NCBI GenBank assembly: GCA_019423025.1
Contig: JAHZCD010000010.1
Coordinates: 1-64,000 of the forward strand
Direction: 5' to 3'
Length of the DNA stretch: 64,000 bases
Source of the DNA: Haemophilus sp.
Lineage (GTDB): Bacteria; Pseudomonadota; Gammaproteobacteria; Enterobacterales; Pasteurellaceae
Every line of letters begins with the position of its first letter. Position 1 is the stretch's first letter. Below, in pieces: positions 8,761 to 18,986 of this stretch. Both the position numbers and the translations under genes were made by a program. The notes beneath the pieces are model-generated. The model was not told the DNA's origin. It did no database searches and saw only the letters and a list, made by a program, of their open reading frames with translations.

Positions 8761-9738
8761 GGCATCATCAATCGAAATTAAGCCTAAATTCATTTCGTCT
8801 TTCCCTTTTGGCGGGCAGAAAGCAAGGTGTTTATTTGCATCGTTAATCGGTTTCCAACGACGAGGCTGAGATGAGCGACTATTTGGATAGAATCCGATCG
8901 TTGGCACATTGAATGCACTGCTTAAATGTAATGGTCCAGTAGAGCCTGCAATGAATAAATCAGCACAAGCCAGAGAGTGTGCAAAATCAACCAATCCTTT
9001 ATTCTTATCGTAAACAACCACATTTGGGCTATCAATTTTTTCCGCTAACTCATGGGCTTTTTCACTTTCACCAGGTCCTGCCGTTAAGATAATCTGAGAG
9101 TCAAATTCGTTTAATAAACCTTGTATCAATTGAGCATACTGTGTCAGAGAAAGACTTGTTGCTGAACCACCGGTTCCGCTATGCACAAATACCCATTTTT
9201 TGTCTGCCGATAAGCCCAATTGTTCTTGAAGAAAAACACGTTGATTTTTAACCGCACTTTCAGGCAATGAAAGGTAAGGTGGTTTGGGTTCCACAATCGG
9301 CATGTTGTGTTTCTTTAAGAACGCCCGAGCCAGATCTTGATTGTATTCTGCTTCAGATTTTTCTGAACGTGAACGGCGTTGTGTTAAACGATGGTTATAA
9401 AGGATTTGCACCCATTTTGTTGCGGGCGCAAGACGATAAGGAATCCCACTATTCCAGGCTAATTTACCGTTGTGGGTATTGGAAAAGAAGCTAATCATGC
9501 CATCAAATTGCTGCTCTTTGATTTCTTTAATAAGACGATTGAAATCGGCTTTATCGTTCTTAACACTGTCAATAATGACATCATCTAAATAGGGGCAGAT
9601 TTGAGCAAGAGGTGCGGTATAAGCTGGCACAAGTGCGGTCAGTTTTAGCGCAGGATTTGAGGCTTTCAACATCGCAAAAGCAGGGAATGCTTGAACGAAG
9701 TCGCCCAGTTTATCGTTACGAATGACTAAAATTTTCAT
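8710..9738 (-). CDS. Glycosyltransferase family 9 (heptosyltransferase-like)
   Basis: 342 residues. GT9 enzymes transfer heptose or related sugars to the lipopolysaccharide inner core at the inner face of the cytoplasmic membrane. Seen: the family start MKILVIRNDKLGDFVQAFPA, the second-domain strand KWVFVHSGTGGSA, and the nucleotide-sugar site DLFIAGSTGPLHLSSAFNVPTIGFY. It overlaps the upstream O-antigen-ligase-like gene by one base (TAATG), so the two act together in lipooligosaccharide assembly. It could be an OpsX/RfaF-type heptosyltransferase; the exact acceptor cannot be read from sequence. Confidence 0.85.
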   Translation of the reverse strand: MKILVIRNDKLGDFVQAFPAFAMLKASNPALKLTALVPAYTAPLAQICPYLDDVIIDSVKNDKADFNRLIKEIKEQQFDGMISFFSNTHNGKLAWNSGIPYRLAPATKWVQILYNHRLTQRRSRSEKSEAEYNQDLARAFLKKHNMPIVEPKPPYLSLPESAVKNQRVFLQEQLGLSADKKWVFVHSGTGGSATSLSLTQYAQLIQGLLNEFDSQIILTAGPGESEKAHELAEKIDSPNVVVYDKNKGLVDFAHSLACADLFIAGSTGPLHLSSAFNVPTIGFYPNSRSSQPRRWKPINDANKHLAFCPPKGKDEMNLGLISIDDALMDIIPFVRKMWQASN

Positions 9739-10982
9739 TATTCCGCCTTCTGATGAGTTCGTATTGCAGCATAAAACACAATCGTTAAGAAAAAGTAAAA
9801 AATAGTACCTGAATTATGTACCAAGAAACCTTGGCTTAATCCATAAATCATCACAGATAAAATATGGGCAACACCTAAAGTGGCTATCAGCTTAACTTCA
9901 TCGTTCGTGGTGTTTAGCTTTTTCATAAAGGCACGTAGAGGAATAAATAAAACAGCAAGTAAGGCAAGCAACCCAATAATTCCTCGTTTTGATAGGTCAT
10001 CTAAATATTGGTTATGGGCATGGGTAAATTGTCCAATGTTACCTGTAGCAATCTTTTCTTTTGTATCTAGTTTACGTTTTTCTGTTGCACCTTGAATTCC
10101 CCAACCAAACAAAGGTTTTTCTTTTGTCATTTCAAGTGCACTTTTCCACATTTCAAAACGAGCGCCTAGAGAGGTGTTACCATTATTTTTGTCTAGATAA
10201 AGTTGGATATCTTTTTGAGCAACATTAATTCGCTCCATAATGCGGTTATTTGGCATTTGGCTAATTCCAATGCTCGCGACCACAATAATTCCAAAGAAAG
10301 TCAGAAAAAAACGTTTTGAAAGAGAATGGCGATAAATATAAAGGATAACAATAAGTAAGACGGGTAATGCAATCCATCCACCTCGAGCGGTAGAAAGCAA
10401 ACTTCCTACGATGCCACATAAACCACCAATAACACTAAGAGTGGTTAACTTTATGTCTTTTTTCTGATGGGCATAGAGGGCAATTATTAGGCTAAAAATA
10501 CCTAATGACATAGAAATATCGCCCCCTTGAATATGCATAATTCGAGGATTTTGCTCAGGGCGTAGATTCAAGATAAATTTATCATAAAGTGCTACGCAAA
10601 GGGAAATAATACTACCAAGCGGAATAGAGTAACTCAAAACGCAAGTTTTGATAGGATATTTTAATAATAAAAGTAAAACAGGCACAAAGAAAACGACGCG
10701 GCTTGCAGTATCAAGATCGCGCAATTTCCCCCCGTTAATGCAGAGGGAAAGTACAAATGTAAGAAAATAAAAAAGGTAGCTATAAATTAACCATTTATCA
10801 ACTTTCGATAAGTTTAAAAGTGGTTTCTTGATTAAAGCATAAACGCCATAACCTAAACCGATTAACATCAGTAGAGCAGGCGCAGCATTATATCCACCTT
10901 TGACAATAAATATCGAAAGAAAGAACAGCGTTACAGCAAAATTTATTGTAGTAGGTAACCAATTTTGTTTTGTTATTTGCAT
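9738..10982 (-). CDS. O-antigen ligase family (Wzy_C/WaaL-like) membrane protein
   Basis: 414 residues with about 10-12 hydrophobic segments. The Wzy_C region is recognisable: GARFEMWKSALEMTKEKPLFGWG followed by the periplasmic HAHNQYLDDLSKRGIIGL motif, whose His is the conserved residue of WaaL-type ligases. Such enzymes join a polymer or sugar unit to lipid A-core in the periplasm. Haemophilus usually makes lipooligosaccharide without long O-antigen, so the donor may be a short unit. Directly coupled to the GT9 gene downstream. Confidence 0.85.
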   Translation of the reverse strand: MQITKQNWLPTTINFAVTLFFLSIFIVKGGYNAAPALLMLIGLGYGVYALIKKPLLNLSKVDKWLIYSYLFYFLTFVLSLCINGGKLRDLDTASRVVFFVPVLLLLLKYPIKTCVLSYSIPLGSIISLCVALYDKFILNLRPEQNPRIMHIQGGDISMSLGIFSLIIALYAHQKKDIKLTTLSVIGGLCGIVGSLLSTARGGWIALPVLLIVILYIYRHSLSKRFFLTFFGIIVVASIGISQMPNNRIMERINVAQKDIQLYLDKNNGNTSLGARFEMWKSALEMTKEKPLFGWGIQGATEKRKLDTKEKIATGNIGQFTHAHNQYLDDLSKRGIIGLLALLAVLFIPLRAFMKKLNTTNDEVKLIATLGVAHILSVMIYGLSQGFLVHNSGTIFYFFLTIVFYAAIRTHQKAE

Positions 10983-11011
10983 AGATAATGGCCGATGTTT
11001 AGATTATGTAA

Positions 11012-11040
11012 AATAAAAAACCGCACTAACAAAGTGCGGT
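11012..11040 (-). terminator. Terminator of pgk-fbaA (inverted uptake sequences)
   Basis: ACCGCACT (11020-11027) and AGTGCGGT (11033-11040) form an 8-bp stem. On the minus strand a T6 tract (plus-strand A's at 11015-11020) follows, right after the fbaA stop. Confidence 0.8.
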
Positions 11041-11064
11041 CTCATTTTAGTCTATTTTTATGGA

Positions 11065-12144
<1,080 letters not shown>

Positions 12145-12165
12145 AGTTGTGTTTCCTTTTGTTTT

Positions 12166-12182
12166 GGAGGATTTATTCCTCC
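12166..12182 (-). promoter_or_regulatory. Small hairpin in the fbaA leader
   Basis: GGAGGA (12166-12171) and TCCTCC (12177-12182) form a perfect 6-bp stem with a 5-base loop, 22 bp before the fbaA start. The stem contains a Shine-Dalgarno-like GGAGG but too far from the ATG to serve as its ribosome site; the real one is AAAAGGAAA nearer the start. Confidence 0.5.
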
Positions 12183-12200
12183 GTTTGAAGAATTAATATT

Positions 12201-12228
12201 TATCCCCTCTATGAGCACAGAGGGGATA
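12201..12228 (-). promoter_or_regulatory. Intercistronic hairpin between pgk and fbaA
   Basis: Perfect 10-bp arms TATCCCCTCT and AGAGGGGATA with an 8-base loop. On the minus strand it is followed by AATATTAATT rather than a T tract, so it looks more like an mRNA-stabilising or processing element than a terminator. E. coli pgk-fba mRNA is known to be processed between the genes. Confidence 0.6.
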
Positions 12229-12240
12229 GAAAGCATTTAA

Positions 12241-13401
12241 TTAACCGTTCGCACGTTTTTCAAGAATTTCTACTGCTGGTAATACTTTACCTTCAACGAA
12301 CTCTAAGAATGCACCACCACCGGTAGAGATGTAAGAGATTTTATCTGCAATACCGAATAAATCGATAGCCGCTAAAGTATCACCGCCCCCTGCGATAGAG
12401 AATGCATCACTGTTTGCAATCGCGTGAGAAATGATTTCAGTACCTTTACGGAAGTTAGGGAACTCAAACACGCCAACTGGACCATTCCATAAAACGGTTT
12501 TTGCATTTTTGATGATTTCAGCTAATTGTTCTGCAGATTTATCACCAATATCGAAGATAGATTCATCGTCTTTCACTTCGGTTACTGATTTTTCTGTTGC
12601 AGGAGCAGTTTCAGAGAATTCAGTACCAACACGTACATCAACTGGAACTGGAATATCAGTGCTTGCTGCTAATTCTTTTGCTACAGGGATTAAATCTGCT
12701 TCATATAACGATTTACCTACATTGTGGCCTGCTGCTGCGATGAAAGTATTCGCAATACCACCGCCCACGATGATTTGGTCAGCAATTTTTGAAAGAGAGT
12801 TTAACACTTCTAATTTAGTAGAAACTTTAGAACCGCCTACGATCGCAACCATTGGACGAGCTGGTTCTTTTAATGCTTTACCTAATGCATCTAACTCAGC
12901 CGCTAATAATGGACCTGCACAAGCAACCGGTGCAAACTCTGCTACGCCGTAAGTTGATGCTTGCGCACGGTGAGCCGTACCGAATGCATCCATCACGAAT
13001 ACATCGCAAAGTGCGGCATATTTTTTACCTAATTCAGGATCGTTTTTCTTCTCGCCTTTGTTCACGCGTACGTTTTCTAAAACAACGATTTCGCCTTCTT
13101 TAACATCCACACCGTTTAAGTAGTCTTGTACTAAACGCACATTGAAACCTGCGTCTTTTAAGTAATCAACAACCGGTTGTAAAGAGTCTTCAGGTTTGAA
13201 TTCACCTTCAGTTGGACGACCTAAGTGAGAGGTAACCATCACTTTTGCGCCTTTCTCTAAAGCCAGTTTTAACGTCGGGATAGTCGCACGAATACGCGCA
13301 TCAGATGTCACTTTGCCATCTTTTACTGGTACGTTTAAGTCCGCGCGAATAAATACACGTTTACCTTGTAAATCTAAGTCGGTCATTTTGATTACTGACA
13401 T
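12241..13401 (-). CDS. pgk: Phosphoglycerate kinase
   Basis: 386 residues, usual bacterial length. Transfers phosphate between 1,3-bisphosphoglycerate and ADP in glycolysis. Seen: [11 protein letters not shown] at the N-terminus, [21 protein letters not shown], the lysine-rich [16 protein letters not shown] substrate motif, [10 protein letters not shown] and the nucleotide-binding GGGDTLAAI near the C-terminus. First gene of pgk-fbaA. A readable sigma-70 promoter with an embedded palindrome lies 40-65 bp upstream. Confidence 0.97.
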   Translation of the reverse strand: MSVIKMTDLDLQGKRVFIRADLNVPVKDGKVTSDARIRATIPTLKLALEKGAKVMVTSHLGRPTEGEFKPEDSLQPVVDYLKDAGFNVRLVQDYLNGVDVKEGEIVVLENVRVNKGEKKNDPELGKKYAALCDVFVMDAFGTAHRAQASTYGVAEFAPVACAGPLLAAELDALGKALKEPARPMVAIVGGSKVSTKLEVLNSLSKIADQIIVGGGIANTFIAAAGHNVGKSLYEADLIPVAKELAASTDIPVPVDVRVGTEFSETAPATEKSVTEVKDDESIFDIGDKSAEQLAEIIKNAKTVLWNGPVGVFEFPNFRKGTEIISHAIANSDAFSIAGGGDTLAAIDLFGIADKISYISTGGGAFLEFVEGKVLPAVEILEKRANG

Positions 13402-13439
13402 AAGCTTTCCTCTTGGGTTAGTTAAAATTAAACAGGGAC

Positions 13440-13468
13440 ATTATACCTAGATCTTACTAGGTTGTAAC
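13440..13468 (-). promoter_or_regulatory. Candidate pgk promoter with a palindrome in the spacer
   Basis: Minus strand: -35 GTTACA (13468-13463), 17-bp spacer, -10 TATAAT (13445-13440, perfect). The spacer is filled by the inverted repeat ACCTAG-TAAGAT-CTAGGT (13462-13445), which would place a bound protein directly between the two promoter elements. Predicted leader is about 30 nt. Confidence 0.55.
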
Positions 13469-13499
13469 GATGTAGATCAAATAAAAAAGCGAATTCCAC

Positions 13500-14213
13500 T
13501 TATTTTTGGCAATCGATTACTTCCCACTGGCGATTGTAACAAATGAATAGTTCATTATGGCTCGCCCCTAAATAAGCGCCTTTTAATTGCGGATTATTTT
13601 GCTTCATCCATTGAAATAATTCTTTACGGCTTAATTGTTCGTTTGGCAAGGAAAGCGATTCAAATAATGCTTTCTCTTGTTTGAAATAAGCTTCCGCTGA
13701 ATCAAAGGCGCAGCTACCGTGTTTTTCCCATTCGCCTTGCAACAATTTTGCGCCTGGCGAGATTGAAAGGTAAGGCTCGATCGTTTCAATTGGAAGTGGC
13801 GCTAAATCACCCTTACAAAAACGTGGGTGCTCCGTAACAGAACGTGCATTCGCATTTTGTGGCCATAAGCCATGTACTACCCAGCCAAATTGATTTTTTG
13901 TACTACATTGATATTGCGCTGAATCGGGTAAATTATTGCCATATTGAGCACGTTGTTTTTCACAGAATGCCGGCGACCAAGATAAGGCCAACATATAATA
14001 ATCAACAGGGGCATTTTTGTTTTGCCCAATAGCATCATCACGCATGATGACATCATAATTCCCAAAATCTTTAGTATTTTTGACCGCACTTTGACTTTGC
14101 TGTTGTGTGGTTGTTGGGGCTGGTTTGGTGTCTTTTTTGTGTTCAGTGAAATATTGCCAAATACTAAATGCGGCAAGGGCAATAAGGGAAAGAGTGGAAA
14201 CCTGTTTTTTCAT
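13500..14213 (-). CDS. Ribonuclease T2 family (RNase I-like), membrane-anchored or secreted
   Basis: 237 residues. RNase T2 enzymes cleave RNA non-specifically through 2',3'-cyclic phosphates, typically in the periplasm. Both catalytic signatures are present: CAS-1 FGWVVHGLWPQ (His) and CAS-2 GEWEKHGSC (Glu, Lys, His). The N-terminus has a hydrophobic segment (residues 7-21) without an evident cleavage site, then a Thr/Gln-rich linker, so it may remain anchored. Cysteines are consistent with disulfides. E. coli RNase I (rna) is the best-known relative. Confidence 0.88.
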   Translation of the reverse strand: MKKQVSTLSLIALAAFSIWQYFTEHKKDTKPAPTTTQQQSQSAVKNTKDFGNYDVIMRDDAIGQNKNAPVDYYMLALSWSPAFCEKQRAQYGNNLPDSAQYQCSTKNQFGWVVHGLWPQNANARSVTEHPRFCKGDLAPLPIETIEPYLSISPGAKLLQGEWEKHGSCAFDSAEAYFKQEKALFESLSLPNEQLSRKELFQWMKQNNPQLKGAYLGASHNELFICYNRQWEVIDCQK

Positions 14214-14288
14214 AAAAATCCTGTTTAAATTTTGTCAATTTTGCTTTTGTCGGCTATAATTCGCCGCTTTCTCATATAAAGGAATGGT

Positions 14289-14549
14289 ATGGCGTTACTG
14301 ATCACAAACAAATGCACAAACTGCGATATGTGTCTTCCCGAATGCCCGAATGAAGCAATTTCAATCGGCGAGGAGATCTATGTGATCGATCCTGTACTTT
14401 GTACGGAATGTGTTGGTCATTATGACACGCCAACTTGCCAAAAAGTTTGCCCGATTACCAACTGCATAAAGCCAGATCCTGACCACCAAGAAAGCGAAGA
14501 GCAGCTTTGGGAACGTTTTGTGATGATTCACCATTCGGATAAGTTGTAG
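14289..14549 (+). CDS. yfhL: YfhL family 2[4Fe-4S] ferredoxin
   Basis: 86 residues. First cluster motif CTNCDMCLPECP (C9, C12, C15, C19); the second uses CTECVGHYDTPTCQKVCP, with the six-to-eight-residue insertion between the second and third cysteines typical of the Allochromatium/YfhL ferredoxin class. A low-potential electron carrier; partner not established. A TATAAT at about 14256 precedes it. Followed after 29 bp by a small DUF1232 gene. Confidence 0.92.
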   Translation: MALLITNKCTNCDMCLPECPNEAISIGEEIYVIDPVLCTECVGHYDTPTCQKVCPITNCIKPDPDHQESEEQLWERFVMIHHSDKL

Positions 14550-14578
14550 AATTTACCTGATCTTTTTCTTTTCGTCCA

Positions 14579-14737
14579 ATGACTATGAATAAAACGAAGT
14601 TAATTAAAATCGCCATCATTCTGATTTATTTGTTCAGTCCCATTGATATTTTGCCTGAAGCAGTGCTTGGTCCTTTAGGTTTAGTGGATGATGCGGCAGC
14701 CATTGCCTTATTAATTCGAATTTTATTGAAAAAATAA
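14579..14737 (+). CDS. Small DUF1232 (YkvA-like) protein
   Basis: A 52-residue frame. After a short basic start (MTMNKTKLIK) comes a hydrophobic stretch with YLFSPIDILPEAVLGPLGLVD, the core motif of DUF1232 (YSPIDLIPD...G.LDD), then a hydrophobic helix ending LLIRILLKK. Function unknown; probably membrane-associated. The conserved motif makes it convincing despite its size. The alternative start ATG at 14585 would remove two residues; neither has a clear ribosome site, so coupling to the ferredoxin gene 29 bp upstream is possible. Confidence 0.75.
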   Translation: MTMNKTKLIKIAIILIYLFSPIDILPEAVLGPLGLVDDAAAIALLIRILLKK

Positions 14738-14879
14738 AAACTTGAATAAAATCAACCGCACTTTGCTTTTCTTATTCTTGCAAAATTCCGTCAATTTCTC
14801 TAAACTACGCGTCGGAAAATTTCTTTCCTCATTATTTCACTTTAAACGCTACCCGTGAGTAGCAAAAGGGACCTCAATC

Positions 14880-16094
14880 ATGACAAACGTCAATCAATAT
14901 GGCTGGAAAGCCTTGGTTGGATCAGCTGTCGGCTACGCGATGGATGGATTCGATCTTCTTATTCTTGGATTTATGCTTAGTGCCATTTCGGCAGATCTTA
15001 ATTTAACCCCCGCACAATCTGGCTCATTAGTTACCTGGACACTTATTGGTGCTGTGGTGGGCGGTATTGTATTTGGTGCATTAAGCGATCGTTATGGGCG
15101 TGTACGCGTGCTGACTTGGACAATCGTACTCTTCGCCGTATTTACCGGTTTATGTGCAATCGCACAAGGCTATTGGGATTTATTAATTTATCGTACTATT
15201 GCCGGTATCGGTTTGGGCGGTGAATTTGGTATCGGTATGGCATTAGCCATTGAGGCGTGGCCAGCAAAACACCGTGCAAAAGCTGCTTCTTATGTGGCAT
15301 TAGGTTGGCAAGTTGGTGTGTTAGCGGCTGCGTTACTCACCCCTGTATTGCTTCCACATATCGGCTGGCGCGGCATGTTCGTTGTTGGTATCTTCCCAGC
15401 ATTTGTGGCCTGGTATTTGCGTACTCGTTTACACGAACCTGAAATTTTCTCACAAAAACAGACCGAACTTTCAATCCAAAAAATATCTAAACTGGAATCT
15501 TTCAAACTCTTAGTGAAAGACAAAGCAACCACAAAGGTGAGCCTTGGTGTGGTGGTGTTAACTTCCGTACAAAACTTCGGTTACTACGGCATTATGATTT
15601 GGATGCCAAACTTCTTATCTAAACAACTTGGTTTTAGTTTAACGAAATCAGGTTTATGGACCGCTGTTACAGTATGCGGCATGATGGCTGGGATTTGGAT
15701 TTTTGGTCGTCTAGCCGATAGAATCGGACGTAAACCAAGTTTTTTACTATTCCAACTTGGTGCAGTGATCAGCATCATCACTTACTCTCAATTAACCGAA
15801 CCAACCGCTATGTTGGTGGCTGGTGCATTCTTGGGGATGTTCGTAAACGGCATGATGGGCGGTTATGGTGCATTAATGGCTGAAGCCTATCCGACAGAAG
15901 CACGTGCAACGGCACAAAATGTGTTGTTTAACCTAGGTCGTGCAGTTGGTGGTTTCGGACCGGTTGTTGTCGGGGCGATTGTCTCTGCGTACTCATTCAG
16001 TACTGCAATTGCTTTCTTGGCGGTGATTTATGTTATCGACATGGTAGCGACAGTCTTCTTAGTGCCAGAATTAAAAGGCAAAGAATTGAGCTAA
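14880..16094 (+). CDS. MFS transporter, aromatic acid:H+ symporter (AAHS)-like
   Basis: 404 residues, twelve predicted membrane segments. The MFS motif between TM2 and TM3, GALSDRYGRVRVL, is repeated as GRLADRIGRKPS between TM8 and TM9; GYAMDGFDLLILGFML in TM1 is typical of the AAHS/sialate-type subfamily with a membrane-embedded Asp. Substrate is not determinable; organic acids such as aromatic acids are the family norm. Stands alone, with a ribosome site (AAAAGGGA) and a terminator hairpin near 16127. Confidence 0.85.
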   Translation: MTNVNQYGWKALVGSAVGYAMDGFDLLILGFMLSAISADLNLTPAQSGSLVTWTLIGAVVGGIVFGALSDRYGRVRVLTWTIVLFAVFTGLCAIAQGYWDLLIYRTIAGIGLGGEFGIGMALAIEAWPAKHRAKAASYVALGWQVGVLAAALLTPVLLPHIGWRGMFVVGIFPAFVAWYLRTRLHEPEIFSQKQTELSIQKISKLESFKLLVKDKATTKVSLGVVVLTSVQNFGYYGIMIWMPNFLSKQLGFSLTKSGLWTAVTVCGMMAGIWIFGRLADRIGRKPSFLLFQLGAVISIITYSQLTEPTAMLVAGAFLGMFVNGMMGGYGALMAEAYPTEARATAQNVLFNLGRAVGGFGPVVVGAIVSAYSFSTAIAFLAVIYVIDMVATVFLVPELKGKELS

Positions 16095-16126
16095 GTGCGG
16101 TTAAAAAAATTCAAGTTTTTGAAAAT

Positions 16127-16151
16127 ATCGGTGTCAAAGCCGATGTTTTTT
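16127..16151 (+). terminator. Terminator after the MFS gene
   Basis: ATCGG (16127-16131) and CCGAT (16140-16144) form a short stem followed by GTTTTTTATTT. Weak stem but good T tract. Uptake sequences flank the region. Confidence 0.5.
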
Positions 16152-16228
16152 ATTTGTGAAAAATCAGCCAATTTCAACCGCACTTTGTGCTAAACTATGG
16201 TCACTTTTTCCAATTTTGAAGAATTATC

Positions 16229-17932
16229 GTGTACGCTAAACGTTCAGTTTCTACCCGTATTGCTAAATATTTATTTGTGGTCATTATCTTCATGGGCATT
16301 ATTAGCTCATTGAGTTTGATCGTGATGGCCAGTAATAAATCGGATGCGGAAGCCATTAATATATCAGGCTCTTTGCGTATGCAAAGTTATCGACTATTAA
16401 CGGAAATGGAACGTTCACCGAATACGGTTGAACAGAATCTGGTGCGTTATCAACGCAGTCTCAATGCTGATGCTTTGCTGACAGTGCAAAATCAGCTTTT
16501 TGCGCCATCAGGTGTGAAAGACTCCTATCAAAAAATCCTAAAACGCTGGGCGGTGATGTCCGATTTCGCTCGTAGCCATCAAATTGAAAAATATCACGCC
16601 GAACTAAAAAGTTATGTACAAGATGTCGATGATTTTGTGTTGGAATTACAACGCTTTACTGAACTAAAATGGATTATTGCGGTTTCGGTATTGTGTGTTT
16701 CTATGCTATTGATTCTTGCGATGGTGTCTTATGTGATTTGGTATATGAAGCGCGAAGTAGTGAAACCGTTAGAGCTTATGACCAAAGCCAGTATGCAAGT
16801 ACAAATGGGGCAGTTTAACCATATCCAGCTTGATACAGAAAGCAATAATGAACTCGGTATTTTAGCGAAAGTGTTTACCCAAATGTCCACTGAGTTAGGG
16901 CGACTTTATTCGCGTTTAGAAGATGCGGTAAATGAGCAAACGCAAAAGTTGCGTCAAACCAACCGCTCTTTAACAACACTTTATCAAAGCTCTCAGTTAC
17001 TTATGCCCACTAAGATTAATGATAAAATCCTCAGTCAAGTGCTCAATCATATTCGTGTCAGCGAGCATTTACGCTACATCGAGTTAGAAATTTTCGGCTC
17101 AGAACATTGGGAAATTTCCTTTGGACAAAAAGATCCTAAACAAACCATTCAAGTCGAAGAGCTCTCCATTGAAAATGAAAACCTAGCGGTGCTCTCGTGG
17201 CAAGCCGGTTTACCTTGTCCTGATCCGCGTATGATGAAAAACTTAGGGCAAATGGTGGCAAAAGCCTTGTATTCCCATAAAACGCAACGCCAACAAGAGC
17301 AACTCTTATTGATGGAAGAGCGGTCAATTATTGCCAGGGAATTACATGACTCTCTGGCACAAGTGCTGTCTTTCTTACAAATTCAATTAACGCTGTTAAA
17401 GCATAATTTGAAGAAAGAAGACGAGGAATCAAAAGAAAAAAGTATTGCCATCATTGGTGAATTTGAACAAGCTTTATCAGATGGATATTCTCAATTACGA
17501 GAATTATTGGCGACTTTCCGTTTAACGGTGCAAGAAGCCAATTTACAGGTTGCCTTGGAACAAGTTATTGAAAGTTTGCGTTCACAAACGAAGATGCAAA
17601 TGAGTGTGGAATGTAGTTTGCCATCACAAAGTTTAAATCCACAAGAATTAGTGCACGTTCTGCAAATTGTACGTGAAGCAACGTTAAATGCGATTAAGCA
17701 CTCTAAAGGTACACGTATAGAAGTAAAAGCCCATATTAATGCCGAGGGTGAATATGAAATCCTCGTACAAGATAATGGCGTAGGGATTCCTACGCTAGAT
17801 GAGCCAGACGGACATTATGGTTTAAATATCATGACAGAGCGCAGTCGACAATTAAATGCTCAGTTCAGTATTTCAAAAGGGGAGCAAGGTGGTACTATTG
17901 TGAAAATCACGCTTCCTCACACGTTTTTTTAA
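16229..17932 (+). CDS. narQ: Nitrate/nitrite sensor histidine kinase NarQ
   Basis: 567 residues, GTG start with GAAGAA upstream. Inner-membrane sensor that phosphorylates a NarP/NarL regulator in response to nitrate or nitrite. Seen: TM1 (about 14-34), the periplasmic P-box SGSLRMQSYRLL, TM2 (about 145-170), a HAMP region, a cysteine-containing linker, the HisKA_3 phospho-acceptor in ARELHDSLAQV (His about 372), and an HATPase domain with N (EATLNAIKHS), G1 (QDNGVGI) and G2 (GLNIMTERS) boxes. Its partner regulator is outside the window. murB follows after 9 bp, an order recalled from H. influenzae. Confidence 0.93.
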   Translation: MYAKRSVSTRIAKYLFVVIIFMGIISSLSLIVMASNKSDAEAINISGSLRMQSYRLLTEMERSPNTVEQNLVRYQRSLNADALLTVQNQLFAPSGVKDSYQKILKRWAVMSDFARSHQIEKYHAELKSYVQDVDDFVLELQRFTELKWIIAVSVLCVSMLLILAMVSYVIWYMKREVVKPLELMTKASMQVQMGQFNHIQLDTESNNELGILAKVFTQMSTELGRLYSRLEDAVNEQTQKLRQTNRSLTTLYQSSQLLMPTKINDKILSQVLNHIRVSEHLRYIELEIFGSEHWEISFGQKDPKQTIQVEELSIENENLAVLSWQAGLPCPDPRMMKNLGQMVAKALYSHKTQRQQEQLLLMEERSIIARELHDSLAQVLSFLQIQLTLLKHNLKKEDEESKEKSIAIIGEFEQALSDGYSQLRELLATFRLTVQEANLQVALEQVIESLRSQTKMQMSVECSLPSQSLNPQELVHVLQIVREATLNAIKHSKGTRIEVKAHINAEGEYEILVQDNGVGIPTLDEPDGHYGLNIMTERSRQLNAQFSISKGEQGGTIVKITLPHTFF

Positions 17933-17941
17933 GGAAAGTTA

Positions 17942-18967
17942 ATGCAAAGTTTACAGCCGTTTCACACCTTCAATATTCCAGCAAATGCGCGTGAAATTAT
18001 TGAAGCCACATCGATTGAACAAATCCAACAAGCTTGGCAAAAAGCACAAGCTGAAAATCTACCTGTCTTATTTTTAGGACAAGGCAGCAATATGCTGTTT
18101 TTAGAAGATTTCCAAGGTGTTGTAATTGTTAACCGTTTATCGGGTGTTCAACATACAGAAGATAGCGATTACCATTATTTGCATGTTAATGGTGGCGAAA
18201 ATTGGCATAAGTTGGTGGAATGGTCGCTTTCACAGGGAATTAATGGCTTAGAAAATCTCGCACTTATTCCAGGTTGTGCCGGTTCAGCGCCGGTTCAAAA
18301 TATTGGTGCGTATGGCGTAGAATTTAAAGATGTGTGTGATTATGTCGATGTATTGAATCTCAACACGGGCGAGCAATTCCGTTTGCAGGCGAGTGAATGT
18401 GAATTTGGTTATCGTGAAAGTATTTTTAAACATCGCTATGCGCAAGGTTATGTGATTACAGCGGTAGGATTGAAATTAGCCAAAAATTGGCAACCGATTT
18501 TAAAATATGGCTCATTAGTGAATTTTGATCCTCAAACTGTAACGGCAAAACAAGTATTTGATGAAGTGTGCCATATTCGCCGCAGTAAATTGCCCGATCC
18601 TAAAGAGTTTGGTAATGCGGGCAGTTTCTTCAAAAATCCAGTGGTGAGTGCAGAACAATTTGCGAAAATTCAAAAACAGGTCGAAAATCTACCGCACTTT
18701 CCACAACCGGATGGTTCAGTGAAACTGGCAGCGGGTTGGTTAATTGATCAATGCCATTTAAAAGGTTTTCAAATTGGTGGTGCGGCGGTTCATCAACAGC
18801 AGGCTTTAGTGCTGATTAATAAAGGCAATGCCACTGGGCAGGATGTTGTTAAGTTAGCACATCATATCCGCCAAACCGTGGCAGATAAATTTGGTGTATA
18901 TTTACAGCCTGAAGTGCGCTTTATGGGCGCGAATGGCGAAGTGAATTCAGAGCAAGCCATTAGTTAA
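17942..18967 (+). CDS. murB: UDP-N-acetylenolpyruvoylglucosamine reductase MurB
   Basis: 341 residues, type I MurB length. FAD enzyme that reduces UDP-GlcNAc-enolpyruvate to UDP-MurNAc in peptidoglycan synthesis. Seen: FAD-binding [35 protein letters not shown], the substrate arginine region YRESIFK, the catalytic Ser in [10 protein letters not shown] and the final Glu strand LQPEVRFMG. Nine bp after narQ. Confidence 0.96.
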   Translation: MQSLQPFHTFNIPANAREIIEATSIEQIQQAWQKAQAENLPVLFLGQGSNMLFLEDFQGVVIVNRLSGVQHTEDSDYHYLHVNGGENWHKLVEWSLSQGINGLENLALIPGCAGSAPVQNIGAYGVEFKDVCDYVDVLNLNTGEQFRLQASECEFGYRESIFKHRYAQGYVITAVGLKLAKNWQPILKYGSLVNFDPQTVTAKQVFDEVCHIRRSKLPDPKEFGNAGSFFKNPVVSAEQFAKIQKQVENLPHFPQPDGSVKLAAGWLIDQCHLKGFQIGGAAVHQQQALVLINKGNATGQDVVKLAHHIRQTVADKFGVYLQPEVRFMGANGEVNSEQAIS

Positions 18968-18986
18968 TTTATAGAGGAAAGTAATC

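Noticed and set aside
12431..12952. 173-codon plus-strand frame inside pgk
   Set aside because: Antisense shadow of a conserved gene; no ribosome site, no recognisable domain, Ser/Thr/Ala-rich translation typical of a complementary frame.
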